A DNA stretch of 5,578 nt, taken from NCBI GenBank assembly GCA_030614945.1, contig JAUXAH010000140.1, positions 1 to 5,578 on the forward strand, read 5' to 3'. How positions within the stretch are numbered: the first letter of the stretch is position 1; each line of letters starts with the position of its first letter. The DNA comes from Phycisphaerae bacterium (lineage in GTDB: Bacteria > Planctomycetota > Phycisphaerae > Sedimentisphaerales > SG8-4). This document shows, one piece after another, positions 1 to 5,502 of the stretch. The position numbers and the translations under genes are program-made. Under the pieces are notes generated by a model. That model saw nothing but the letters and a program-made list of their open reading frames with translations, was not told where the DNA came from and did not search any database.

Positions 1-390
1 TACGAGTCCACAAGTTATTCCTACTCAATGGCCTTCTACCACAGCCCCAAGCAGATAGACACGATACGCTGCACTGAAAAGCATACAGAGCAGTGTGGTA
101 AAAGTAATCCTTTCGAACCACCGTTCATGCCGCAACGAAGCCTGAATGTGGCCAGACCATCCGGCAAAATACTTATCGGTGAATGGGAAAGTAATCATTT
201 ACGTATAGAGCAGGACGATAGATGGTGGTGCAGGGGCTGGTGGAACTGGCAGGGCTGCCGCAATTACTTGTTCGCAGATGGACAGGTCCGTTTCCTTAAG
301 GCCAGGCAGATCCGTGAAGCCAACGACGGGAATCCGAACCCTAACCTGACAGTTCGGGGCATTAAGGGCCTCGACTATCCATCAAACTAA
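1..390 (+). CDS. Prepilin-like H-X9-DG (DUF1559-type) protein, C-terminal part
   Basis: The frame is open from the first base, so the gene starts upstream; the ATG at 28 is internal. The visible 129 residues resemble the C-terminal domain of the type II secretion pseudopilin-like proteins that Planctomycetota carry in many copies. They show a SYSYSMAFYHSP segment, RPSGKILIGEWESNH (about 52-66 of the fragment), then NYLFADGQVRFLK (88-100) and the tail NPNPNLTVRGIKG. In this family a His normally lies ten residues before the Asp-Gly; here that place is Trp83. Family members usually have an N-terminal prepilin cleavage/methylation signal and one membrane helix, which would lie outside the window. 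Role inferred: envelope or pseudopilus-like surface protein; the exact function is unknown for most of the family. It ends 42 bases before the convergent pruA gene. Confidence 0.8.
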   Translation, partial: YESTSYSYSMAFYHSPKQIDTIRCTEKHTEQCGKSNPFEPPFMPQRSLNVARPSGKILIGEWESNHLRIEQDDRWWCRGWWNWQGCRNYLFADGQVRFLKARQIREANDGNPNPNLTVRGIKGLDYPSN

Positions 391-393
391 ATC

Positions 394-429
394 CCCCCCT
401 GTTGCCTTCGGCAACGAAGGCGAGGGGGG
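394..429. terminator. GC-rich hairpin between convergent genes, probable bidirectional terminator
   Basis: This sits between the stop of the prepilin-like gene (390) and the end of pruA (433). The core is GCCTTCG (404-410), loop GCAA, CGAAGGC (415-421), flanked by a C-run (394-399) that can pair with the G-run (424-429). An overlapping alternative stem is GTTGCC (401-406) with GGCAAC (410-415). On the plus strand the core loop is a GNRA tetraloop. There is no long T tract on either side, only T-rich sequence after 430 on the plus strand, so intrinsic termination is inferred from position and stem strength. Confidence 0.6.
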
Positions 430-432
430 CGG

Positions 433-2064
433 TTATTCTTCTTCCATATACGGATAACGGAAGTTCCTCGGCGGCAAAAACGTTTCCTTTATGGCACGCG
501 GCGAGACCCACCGCTCCAGGTTGAGCCAGCTGCCGGCCTTGTCGTTTGTGCCCGACGCCCGCGTGCCGCCGAACGGCTGCTGTGCCACGACCGCACCCGT
601 CGGCTTGTCGTTGACGTAAAAATTGCCAGCAGCGTGACGCAGCGTGTTCATCGCCTTTACGACTGCACTGCGCTCCAGGGCGAAGATCGCCCCGGTCAGC
701 GCATAGGGCGAGGTCTGGTCGCACAACTCCAGCGTCTGGTCATATTCAGCTTCCGGGTACACGTATATGGTCAAAACCGGGCCGAAAATTTCTTCAACCA
801 TCAACTTAGACTTCGGGTCTTTACTTACCACGACGGTCGGCTCGATGAAGTACCCTGTAGTGTCATCGCATCCGCCGCCAATGATAATTTCCAGGTCGGC
901 CGAACTCCTGGCGTATTCAATATAGCCCCTGATGCTTTTGAAGGCCCCTTCGTCGATAATCGCACCCATGAAGTTACTAAAGTCGGTCACATCGCCCATC
1001 TTGACATCGCCGATCTCATCCAGTAACCGTTCTTTGACCTGAGGCCAGAGCGAATCGGGGATGTACGCTCGGGAAGCCGCCGAGCATTTCTGGCCCTGAT
1101 ATTCGAACGCCCCTCGCACCAGCGCCGCCACGAGGGCGTCAATATCGGAGCTCGTATGGACGAATATGAAATTCTTTCCGCCGGTCTCGCCTACTATTCG
1201 AGGATACGAGACGTACTTGCGAATGTCCGAACCGATGGCCAGCCAGATTGTCGAAAACACATAGGTGCTGCCTGTAAAGTGAATTCCGCCGAGTCTGACG
1301 TCGTTCAGCGCCGGCGGGCCGACAATCGGTCCAGGTCCCAGCACCATATTGATAACTCCCGGCGGCATGCCGGCTTCTTCCAGGACCTTCATAATAAAGT
1401 ACGCGGGCAATACTGCCGCCGATGCCGGCTTCCACACCACCGTGTTGCCCATCAGAGCCGGTGCCGTGGGAAGGTTGCCCGCGATTGAGGTAAAGTTAAA
1501 AGGCGTCAGCGCCAGAACAAACCCGTCCAAAGGCCTATGCTCCATATAGTTCAACACGCCGGGCGCGGACATCGGCTGGTCGCCATATACCTCTTCCATA
1601 AAATGCGGGTTGAAACGCCAGAAGTCTATCAGCTCGCACGCAGAGTCTATCTCCGCCTGGTGCGGTGTCTTGCTCATATTCAGCATCGTGGCCGCATTGA
1701 GGGTCTGGCGGTATTTACCTGCCAGAAGCTCCGCCGCCTTCAGCAATACTACTGCCCTCGATTCCCAGGGCATCTTACCCCACTGGCGCTTCGTCTTTTC
1801 CGCCGCATCGACCGCTCGCGTAACCAGCTCCGCATCGGCCTGATGATACCTGCCTAACAGGTGCTTATGGTCGTGCGGACAGCGGATATCCGCAAGTTTT
1901 CCGTTGCGTACTTCTTTTCCGCCGATTATCATCGGCACTTCTACCTGTTCGCCGAGCATTTCTTTCAGCTTAGCTCCCAACTCCGCCCGTTCCGGACTGC
2001 CCGGTGCATATTGCAAACCCGGCTCATTGGCCGGCTCCGGGATATGAAAAATACCATTAAACAT
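433..2064 (-). CDS. pruA: 1-pyrroline-5-carboxylate dehydrogenase (L-glutamate gamma-semialdehyde dehydrogenase)
   Basis: This 543-residue cytoplasmic enzyme oxidises L-glutamate 5-semialdehyde (from pyrroline-5-carboxylate) to glutamate with NAD+, the second step of proline catabolism. It is a complete aldehyde dehydrogenase: TPFNF with Asn190, WKP (211-213) for NAD binding, FTGS (263-266), GETGGKNF with general base Glu293, GQKCSAASR with catalytic Cys327, EEIFGPV (424-430), and the C-terminal PFGG (497-500) and SGTNDK (504-509). Segments such as FEYQGQKCSA, GNFYVNDK and ASGTNDK resemble the monofunctional ALDH4A1-like branch ('group 1' P5C dehydrogenases) more than the C-terminal half of bifunctional PutA. 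The start at 2064 is fixed by AAGGAGGC just upstream; the frame stays open to 2211, but the extra 49 codons cover hairpins and look non-protein. No proline dehydrogenase is in the window. Downstream it converges on the prepilin-like gene. Confidence 0.95.
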   Translation of the reverse strand: MFNGIFHIPEPANEPGLQYAPGSPERAELGAKLKEMLGEQVEVPMIIGGKEVRNGKLADIRCPHDHKHLLGRYHQADAELVTRAVDAAEKTKRQWGKMPWESRAVVLLKAAELLAGKYRQTLNAATMLNMSKTPHQAEIDSACELIDFWRFNPHFMEEVYGDQPMSAPGVLNYMEHRPLDGFVLALTPFNFTSIAGNLPTAPALMGNTVVWKPASAAVLPAYFIMKVLEEAGMPPGVINMVLGPGPIVGPPALNDVRLGGIHFTGSTYVFSTIWLAIGSDIRKYVSYPRIVGETGGKNFIFVHTSSDIDALVAALVRGAFEYQGQKCSAASRAYIPDSLWPQVKERLLDEIGDVKMGDVTDFSNFMGAIIDEGAFKSIRGYIEYARSSADLEIIIGGGCDDTTGYFIEPTVVVSKDPKSKLMVEEIFGPVLTIYVYPEAEYDQTLELCDQTSPYALTGAIFALERSAVVKAMNTLRHAAGNFYVNDKPTGAVVAQQPFGGTRASGTNDKAGSWLNLERWVSPRAIKETFLPPRNFRYPYMEEE

Positions 2065-2068
2065 TTTT

Positions 2069-2076
2069 GCCTCCTT
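2069..2076 (-). promoter_or_regulatory. Ribosome-binding site of pruA
   Basis: On the minus strand this reads AAGGAGGC, four bases (AAAA) before the ATG at 2064. It is a near-perfect Shine-Dalgarno match and decides the start against the longer open frame reaching 2211. The same AAGGAGGC plus A-rich spacer precedes the GH32 gene. Confidence 0.85.
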
Positions 2077-2083
2077 AAATACA

Positions 2084-2163
2084 GGGGGTTTCAAATCCCC
2101 GTTTTCACGGGGACAAGCTTGCCCCTGCGAGGGACCCCGCCTTGCGGGAACCCAAAGCAGGGG
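2084..2163 (-). promoter_or_regulatory. Structured pruA leader with nested and competing hairpins
   Basis: Two hairpin blocks lie just upstream of the pruA ribosome-binding site. The outer block pairs 2122-2128 (CCCCTGC) with 2157-2163 (GCAGGGG). Nested inside are GGG 2131-2133 with CCC 2151-2153, and CCCGC 2136-2140 with GCGGG 2144-2148. The inner block pairs CCCCGT 2097-2102 with ACGGGG 2107-2112; on the mRNA (minus) strand its loop is GAAA, a GNRA tetraloop. The G-run at 2084-2088 could instead pair with the C-run at 2097-2100, so the two are mutually exclusive. Between the blocks is the palindrome CAAGCTTG (2114-2121). This could be a regulatory leader or a dispersed repeat that landed here; no known riboswitch class was recognised. 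Confidence 0.45.
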
Positions 2164-2179
2164 ACAGACGAAAAATCGC

Positions 2180-2208
2180 ATTCTCCCGCACTGCCGGCGA
2201 AAAGTCAA
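2180..2208 (-). promoter_or_regulatory. Candidate pruA promoter
   Basis: On the minus strand TTGACT (2203-2208) is followed after 17 bases by GAGAAT (2180-2185). The -35 matches 5 of 6 and the -10 matches 4 of 6 of the sigma70-type consensus. Transcription would begin near 2173, just ahead of the nested hairpin, giving a leader of about 110 bases. A single weak -10 match can be chance. Confidence 0.3.
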
Positions 2209-2240
2209 CATTCAAAACTCAAAAATCGCCTCCGCTCTCA

Positions 2241-2312
2241 GCGTTTGTGCGCAAAGCAACGCCGGTTACCACACACTTACGTGCGTGGTATTCCCCATAC
2301 GTAAGTATGGGG
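2241..2312. repeat. REP-like cluster of facing hairpins after the GH32 stop codon
   Basis: Hairpin A pairs 2267-2276 with 2281-2290 around TTAC; on the minus strand it has a GTAA loop and its single mismatch becomes a G-U pair. Hairpin B pairs CCCCATAC (2293-2300) perfectly with GTATGGGG (2305-2312) around GTAA. The two lie 2 bases apart, share the core ACTTACGT in opposite orientation, and B starts 1 base past the GH32 stop. A weaker stem, GCGTT (2241-2245) with AACGC (2258-2262), adjoins. The arrangement recalls paired REP/BIME elements mobilised by REP-associated tyrosine transposases, or an end of an IS200/IS605-type element; no transposase is in the window. It may also terminate or stabilise the GH32 transcript. 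Confidence 0.55.
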
Positions 2313-2313
2313 T

Positions 2314-3810
2314 TCAGCGCCAGATGGATTTTAGTTTGTATAGTTTCAGGGATTTGATTTTTGCCTGGCCGCCACGGGCAGATACATTGACAGAGGTATT
2401 GTTCGTGTCGAGCGGGAAACAGAGGTGCATTGTAACCTGGCCATAATTGGGGAAGACTTCAATGCTTGTGCGGTCAACCAAAATATGCAGCTTGATTACA
2501 CCATCGATGGAGGTTAGCTTGACTTTTTTGCCTTTGCAGAGAAGCATTTTATCTTTGACATTATAGGTCAACGGGTTGCCGCGAAGATTGAAGACAAGCT
2601 CGGAGGCACTTGCCGGCTCCATTTCGGTCTGGATTTCAAATAGCTCGGCGGATATTGCGGACAGCAGCTTTTCTCCAGGTTCCATAGTAGTGTTTTTCAA
2701 GTCCCAGTAAACGCCGCGGAGCTTTTCGATTTCCCTCGCTGGAACGCGGCAAAGCCGGATTCCCTCGGGGGACGTGCGCAGCGTCAGTTCGCAGGGAATC
2801 GACATCTGCTGATTAAAGGGCATACCGGGGAATTTGCCGCCCGCCATCCAGGCGATTTGAATTCTTCGCCCATCGGATTCGGGGATGTCACTGTAGGTCT
2901 GGGAGGCGTAGAAGTTTCCGACTCTGGATTCAAACGGGCCGGCCTGCTGTGTGAATTTTCGGCCATCGAAGGTTCCGAGCAGGTATCTGCCATTTCCGCC
3001 CCAAAAGACCCAGCGAGTATTGGCGGGATTACCGTCGACGGCCAGGGGGAAGAAATCGGGACATTCGCTGCTTCCGGGTAGTTTGATGTCCTGAATGTGG
3101 GTCCACTTTTTTAGGTCCTTTGAAGAGAACAAGACGAAATCGTTCCTATTAAGAAAGAGGGCCATAATCCAGGTTTTTGTGGGCTCGTGCCAGATGACCT
3201 TTGGGTCGCGGTTGCTGGCCCTGATGTGTCCGATGACGGGGTTGTTTTTGTATTTGACCCAGGTCCTGCCTCGGTCGTTGCTGTATGCGATGCTCTGGGT
3301 GTATGGCACTTTCTTTGGGGCGTGAGAGCCGGCTGATGTATAGAAAGCAACGAGGACGTTTTCGGTGCCGGTTTGGAAGCCGGATGTGTTGTTCCAGTCC
3401 ACCACTGCGGAGCCGGAATATATCGTGCCGAGCTCGTCCGGCTCAATGGCGTTGGGCAGCTGCTTCCAGTGAATCAGGTCGGTACTAATGGCATGGGCCC
3501 AGGTCATATTGCCCCAATTGATGCCGGTGGGATTGTGCTGAAAGAACAGGTGGTATTCGCCCTTGTAATAAACCAGGCCGTTAGGGTCGTTTGTCCAGTT
3601 CTTTCGGGGAGTAAAGTGAAATTGCGGCCGATACTTTTCATTGTACAGGGCACCGGCGGACGAGTCCTTCCGCTTCTCGCCGGCCATAGCACGAGACGGT
3701 ATCAACTGCGAGAGCGACAGTGTGCTCGCACCAAAGCCAATTTGCTTAAGGAAATCACGACGACTGTGTAATCGTTTTTCATCTTTGATTGGGTCTTTTC
3801 TGGTGGACAT
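2314..3810 (-). CDS. Tat-exported GH32 fructan/sucrose hydrolase (levanase/inulinase-like)
   Basis: This 498-residue glycoside hydrolase family 32 enzyme should hydrolyse beta-fructofuranosyl bonds in levan, inulin or sucrose, releasing fructose outside the cytoplasm. The N-terminus has a textbook twin-arginine signal: SRRDFLK (16-22), a hydrophobic stretch, and probable cleavage after AMA (41-43). Catalytic motifs are complete: WTNDPNG (72-78) with nucleophile Asp75, NRDP (200-203) with stabiliser Asp202, and SECPDFF (248-254) with acid/base Glu249. Other family blocks are QHNP (91-94), YSGSAV (131-136), FYASQTY (300-306) and QQMSIPCELTL (334-344). The propeller is followed by a beta-sandwich domain containing VDRTSIEVF (445-453). 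Length is normal. The start at 3810 has AAGGAGGC a few bases upstream. Exo or endo action and preferred linkage cannot be read from the sequence. No transporter, SusCD pair or fructokinase is visible nearby. Confidence 0.93.
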   Translation of the reverse strand: MSTRKDPIKDEKRLHSRRDFLKQIGFGASTLSLSQLIPSRAMAGEKRKDSSAGALYNEKYRPQFHFTPRKNWTNDPNGLVYYKGEYHLFFQHNPTGINWGNMTWAHAISTDLIHWKQLPNAIEPDELGTIYSGSAVVDWNNTSGFQTGTENVLVAFYTSAGSHAPKKVPYTQSIAYSNDRGRTWVKYKNNPVIGHIRASNRDPKVIWHEPTKTWIMALFLNRNDFVLFSSKDLKKWTHIQDIKLPGSSECPDFFPLAVDGNPANTRWVFWGGNGRYLLGTFDGRKFTQQAGPFESRVGNFYASQTYSDIPESDGRRIQIAWMAGGKFPGMPFNQQMSIPCELTLRTSPEGIRLCRVPAREIEKLRGVYWDLKNTTMEPGEKLLSAISAELFEIQTEMEPASASELVFNLRGNPLTYNVKDKMLLCKGKKVKLTSIDGVIKLHILVDRTSIEVFPNYGQVTMHLCFPLDTNNTSVNVSARGGQAKIKSLKLYKLKSIWR

Positions 3811-3813
3811 TTT

Positions 3814-3821
3814 GCCTCCTT
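3814..3821 (-). promoter_or_regulatory. Ribosome-binding site of the GH32 gene
   Basis: On the minus strand this reads AAGGAGGC, three bases (AAA) before the ATG at 3810. It supports the annotated start and matches the pruA site almost base for base. Confidence 0.85.
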
Positions 3822-3825
3822 ATGT

Positions 3826-3902
3826 ACCAATGTAATTGGTGATTGATAACTCGTGCTACGTAGCGTTGCTACTACGCAGAGTAACACTGGTAATTGGTGA
3901 TT
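3826..3902. repeat. 13-base direct repeats flanking an alternating palindrome upstream of GH32
   Basis: GTAATTGGTGATT occurs at 3832-3844 and again at 3890-3902, exactly 58 bases apart. The first copy also takes part in the inverted pair ACCAAT (3826-3831) and ATTGGT (3835-3840), right behind the GH32 ribosome-binding site. Between the copies lies the perfect palindrome GCTACGTAGC (3855-3864), which overlaps a second stem, GTAGC (3860-3864) with GCTAC (3868-3872), and a third, CGTAG (3859-3863) with CTACG (3872-3876). They could be paired regulator sites, or the scar of a small repeat insertion. Confidence 0.5.
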
Positions 3903-3953
3903 ATTTAACCATTTAACTAACATTCAGGCCTCAAAAGAACATTGAAAATAGAA

Positions 3954-3982
3954 ATAATGCTTAGCACAGTTTCCCATATCAA
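3954..3982 (-). promoter_or_regulatory. Candidate GH32 promoter
   Basis: On the minus strand TTGATA (3977-3982, 5 of 6) is followed after 17 bases by CATTAT (3954-3959, 4 of 6). The transcript would start near 3947, leaving a leader of roughly 135 bases that contains the direct repeats and palindrome at 3826-3902. The match is moderate and unsupported by anything else. Confidence 0.3.
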
Positions 3983-4016
3983 CTTTGTTCGATTATGTTG
4001 CCGAGGTGTACGGCGT

Positions 4017-4065
4017 AGCAGTTGGCACTCCGGTCGCCCTTCGGGCTCCCTCCGTTCCAACTGCT
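4017..4065. repeat. 49-base hairpin repeat with short flanking direct repeats
   Basis: AGCAGTTGG (4017-4025) pairs perfectly with CCAACTGCT (4057-4065). Inside is a second small stem, GCCC (4036-4039) with GGGC (4043-4046). The heptamer TACGGCG occurs on each side, at 4009-4015 and 4072-4078, in the same orientation. The shape suggests a dispersed palindromic element or a mini insertion with target duplication. It is followed by a weak AT-rich stem, AAAAAC (4092-4097) with GTTTTT (4103-4108). Confidence 0.5.
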
Positions 4066-4111
4066 TTAACATACGGCGGTGAATCCACCTTAAAAACCCC
4101 AAGTTTTTGTC

Positions 4112-4141
4112 TTGACAATGGGTAGGGGTATAGAGTATAAA
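4112..4141 (+). promoter_or_regulatory. Near-consensus sigma70-type promoter
   Basis: TTGACA (4112-4117, 6 of 6) is followed after 18 bases by TATAAA (4136-4141, 5 of 6), the best promoter match in the window. It points to the TPR gene, whose ATG is about 540 bases further on. Transcription would start near 4148. The RNA would be either a very long structured leader or a separate small RNA; no protein-like frame follows it directly. Confidence 0.55.
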
Positions 4142-4213
4142 CAAATGAAACGAACAATTACTCAAAGCACACGAATAAGGCATTTTTCAACACCCCCAAA
4201 CAAGTTTGTACTA

Positions 4214-4242
4214 CTCTGCGAAGCAGAGCTTCGCTGCGAAGC
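4214..4242. repeat. Compact palindrome with three overlapping stems
   Basis: Three perfect stems share arms: CTCTGC (4214-4219) with GCAGAG (4223-4228); GCGAAGC (4218-4224) with GCTTCGC (4228-4234); and GCTTCG (4228-4233) with CGAAGC (4237-4242). All loops are three bases. Only one or two can form at once. The element lies in AT-rich flanks and looks like an inserted dispersed repeat. Confidence 0.5.
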
Positions 4243-4381
4243 ACAAGAGGGTGCCACCCAAGTTTCATTAGTAATTCAAAGGTCAATAACACATTTCCAG
4301 ATAAAGTGTAGCCGTAAGAAGATAAGCTTGCAATGTTTTTGTTAAAAAGGCCCCTCTCGCGACCTATGGGTACTGTCGAAT

Positions 4382-4428
4382 CCGGTTAAGAACCGGCCCT
4401 TTCCGCCGGCTGGAGCTTAGCCGTCTCC
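4382..4428. other. GC-rich patch with successive small stems
   Basis: CCGGTT (4382-4387) pairs with AACCGG (4391-4396), and CGGCT (4407-4411) pairs with AGCCG (4419-4423). The alternative GGAG (4412-4415) with CTCC (4425-4428) competes with the second stem. It would lie within the leader of a transcript from the 4112-4141 promoter. No riboswitch or known RNA family was recognised. Confidence 0.3.
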
Positions 4429-4581
4429 ATTTGTTCCAAGCAGCACTACAGACCGATAATTCTGCTGGAATATTCTTTCCCGGATTCTATGGGGCGGCGA
4501 AGATGCAATACAAAGGAAAGCGACGGAGAGAAGGTTAAAATTCAGGTAAAGTGGGGACTGATATTTTACGAATCAGAGAAT

Positions 4582-4670
4582 AACCGCGGAGAACGCAAAG
4601 CACGCAGAGAAAAAATTATTGAAAACAGGCTCAGCGGACTCGGCGGTAAAAAACCTGCGGACTCGGCGGT
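4582..4670. repeat. Tandem direct repeat next to the TPR gene start
   Basis: GCGGACTCGGCGGT occurs exactly twice, at 4634-4647 and 4657-4670, a 23-base period. Just upstream, 4582-4616 has the related-looking pattern ACCGCGGAGAACGC then CACGCAGAGAAAA. From general familiarity, strings of this 'gcagag/gcggag' type recur as intergenic repeats in many environmental bacterial genomes. The block ends only 18 bases before the TPR start codon, so it would lie in that gene's leader. Confidence 0.5.
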
Positions 4671-4688
4671 GAATTAGGGAATTCTATA

Positions 4689-5447
4689 ATGGCAGGAACA
4701 AAAAACCAACTGTGGGGCAAAAGTTTCATTCTCTTGTCAGTATGTGGTTTAGCTCTACTTAACGCCAGTGTGGTCAGCGGCAAGCCAATCTCAGGGGAAA
4801 AGGCTTGCTCGTCCAAGGCACTGCGATCAATGGCAAGAGTGTACATGGCATACGGAGACTATGCAAAGGCGCAGCCATTTGCGGAACAGGCACTAAGTTT
4901 AGCAAGAACAACCGATGCTTGCGACTCAGAACTCTGTTCGTGTCTGATTGACCTTGCATATTTGTACAATAATCAGGGTAAGCCGGCTGATGCCGAAGAG
5001 ATGTGCAAGCTTGGCCTGAAGCTGCAGGAAAAGGTCTACTTTAAGAAACATCCGTACGTGGCGTACACATTGAGAATTTTGAGTTCAATTTATCAAGGGC
5101 AGGGCAAGTATCGTCAGGCCCGACCTGTTCTGGAACGGGCGATAGCCATTATGCAAGAAGCTAACCAACAGCACGAACAAGTCGTGGCTCCATTTTATGT
5201 AGACCTTGCGAGACTGCTGGGCGCGCAGGGCAGCTTTGCAGAGGCTGAATCTTATTATAAGAGGGCGATGGACTTTTTAAGTTTTCTTCAATCGCGCTGC
5301 AAAGACATCCGCCAGCGAATAAATGATAAACTTCGATATTGCCGAGAGCCGAAGAGCTTCTGGTTTTACCGACTGCTTATTGCGTTGCGTGACTCATTGT
5401 CTAATCGGGCCAGGATGAGTCTGTCAGCCTGGTGCAGGCCGCCGTGA
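4689..5447 (+). CDS. Exported tetratricopeptide-repeat protein
   Basis: This 252-residue protein has a likely Sec signal peptide (Lys5 and Lys11, hydrophobic core about 12-30, cleavage probably near 30-32 at VVSGKP). Four TPR units of the 42-residue-period, kinesin-light-chain-like type follow, at about 43-76, 84-117, 126-159 and 169-202, with typical cores such as AYLYNNQGKPADAEEMCKLGL. Such repeats form a protein-binding scaffold; the partner is unknown. After the last unit the sequence becomes basic and aromatic (203-252, SFWFYRLLIALRD) and ends abruptly, so the tail may be a genuine end or the result of a frameshift. Nine Cys residues, one of them in the signal, are many for so short a protein. 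A weak AGGGA (4676-4680) eight bases before the ATG is the only ribosome-binding match. It is transcribed divergently from GH32. Confidence 0.75.
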   Translation: MAGTKNQLWGKSFILLSVCGLALLNASVVSGKPISGEKACSSKALRSMARVYMAYGDYAKAQPFAEQALSLARTTDACDSELCSCLIDLAYLYNNQGKPADAEEMCKLGLKLQEKVYFKKHPYVAYTLRILSSIYQGQGKYRQARPVLERAIAIMQEANQQHEQVVAPFYVDLARLLGAQGSFAEAESYYKRAMDFLSFLQSRCKDIRQRINDKLRYCREPKSFWFYRLLIALRDSLSNRARMSLSAWCRPP

Positions 5448-5472
5448 GATATGTACACTTTGGGGGGGCATT

Positions 5473-5491
5473 TATAATACTTCCGGAAGTA
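5473..5491 (+). promoter_or_regulatory. TATAAT box abutting a 14-base palindrome
   Basis: An exact TATAAT (5473-5478) runs into the perfect palindrome TACTTCCGGAAGTA (5478-5491), sharing one base. The palindrome would cover the transcription start region, a usual place for a repressor operator. There is no good -35 match 16-18 bases upstream, so promoter activity is uncertain. It lies 26 bases after the TPR stop. Confidence 0.35.
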
Positions 5492-5502
5492 AGACCATTG
5501 CG

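Larger units (their letters stand above)
3811..4688. other. Long non-coding gap between divergent GH32 and TPR genes
   Basis: These 878 bases carry no frame that looks like protein. Short open frames (for example plus-strand 4112-4345 and 4489-4677, minus-strand 3917-4183) have no recognisable composition and run through palindromes. The gap holds, in order, a 13-base direct repeat around a small palindrome, a candidate GH32 promoter, a 49-base hairpin, a strong plus-strand promoter, a multi-fold palindrome, a GC-rich structured patch and a tandem direct repeat next to the TPR gene; each is listed separately. Stretches between these elements, such as 4245-4380, show nothing further that I can identify. 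Confidence 0.7.

Noticed and set aside
634..1026. Plus-strand open frame opposite pruA (and others at 1156-1488, 1537-1857, 1861-2304)
   Set aside because: These are antisense to a clear enzyme gene, lack ribosome-binding sites and recognisable composition, and follow from pruA's codon use.
2065..2211. N-terminal extension of PruA by 49 residues to an upstream ATG
   Set aside because: The codons cover the leader hairpins, the translated sequence has no similarity to aldehyde dehydrogenase N-termini, and AAGGAGGC sits just before the ATG at 2064.
3373..3771. Plus-strand open frame opposite the GH32 gene
   Set aside because: It is antisense to catalytic motifs of a clear GH32 protein and does not resemble a protein itself.
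433..3810. A GH32-PruA two-gene functional system
   Set aside because: Fructan hydrolysis and proline oxidation have no known link, and the genes are separated by a 249-base structured gap with its own candidate promoter; co-orientation alone is not evidence.
4017..4065. Integron attC site
   Set aside because: The outer arms begin with GTTGG and end with CCAAC, opposite to the RYYYAAC...GTTRRRY order, and no cassette or integrase is present.
4112..4345. Small plus-strand protein of 77 residues starting at the TTG of the -35 box
   Set aside because: The start would lie in the promoter itself, there is no ribosome-binding site, and the frame runs through the 4214-4242 palindrome.
4345..4400. 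tmRNA 5' end on the minus strand, suggested by GGATTCGACAG
   Set aside because: The motif matches, but no T-arm or acceptor 3' end and no tag-like frame follow within the expected 350-400 bases, and the surrounding bases form a competing hairpin.
3811..4688. CRISPR array
   Set aside because: The direct repeats are only two copies each, short and irregularly spaced, with no cas gene.
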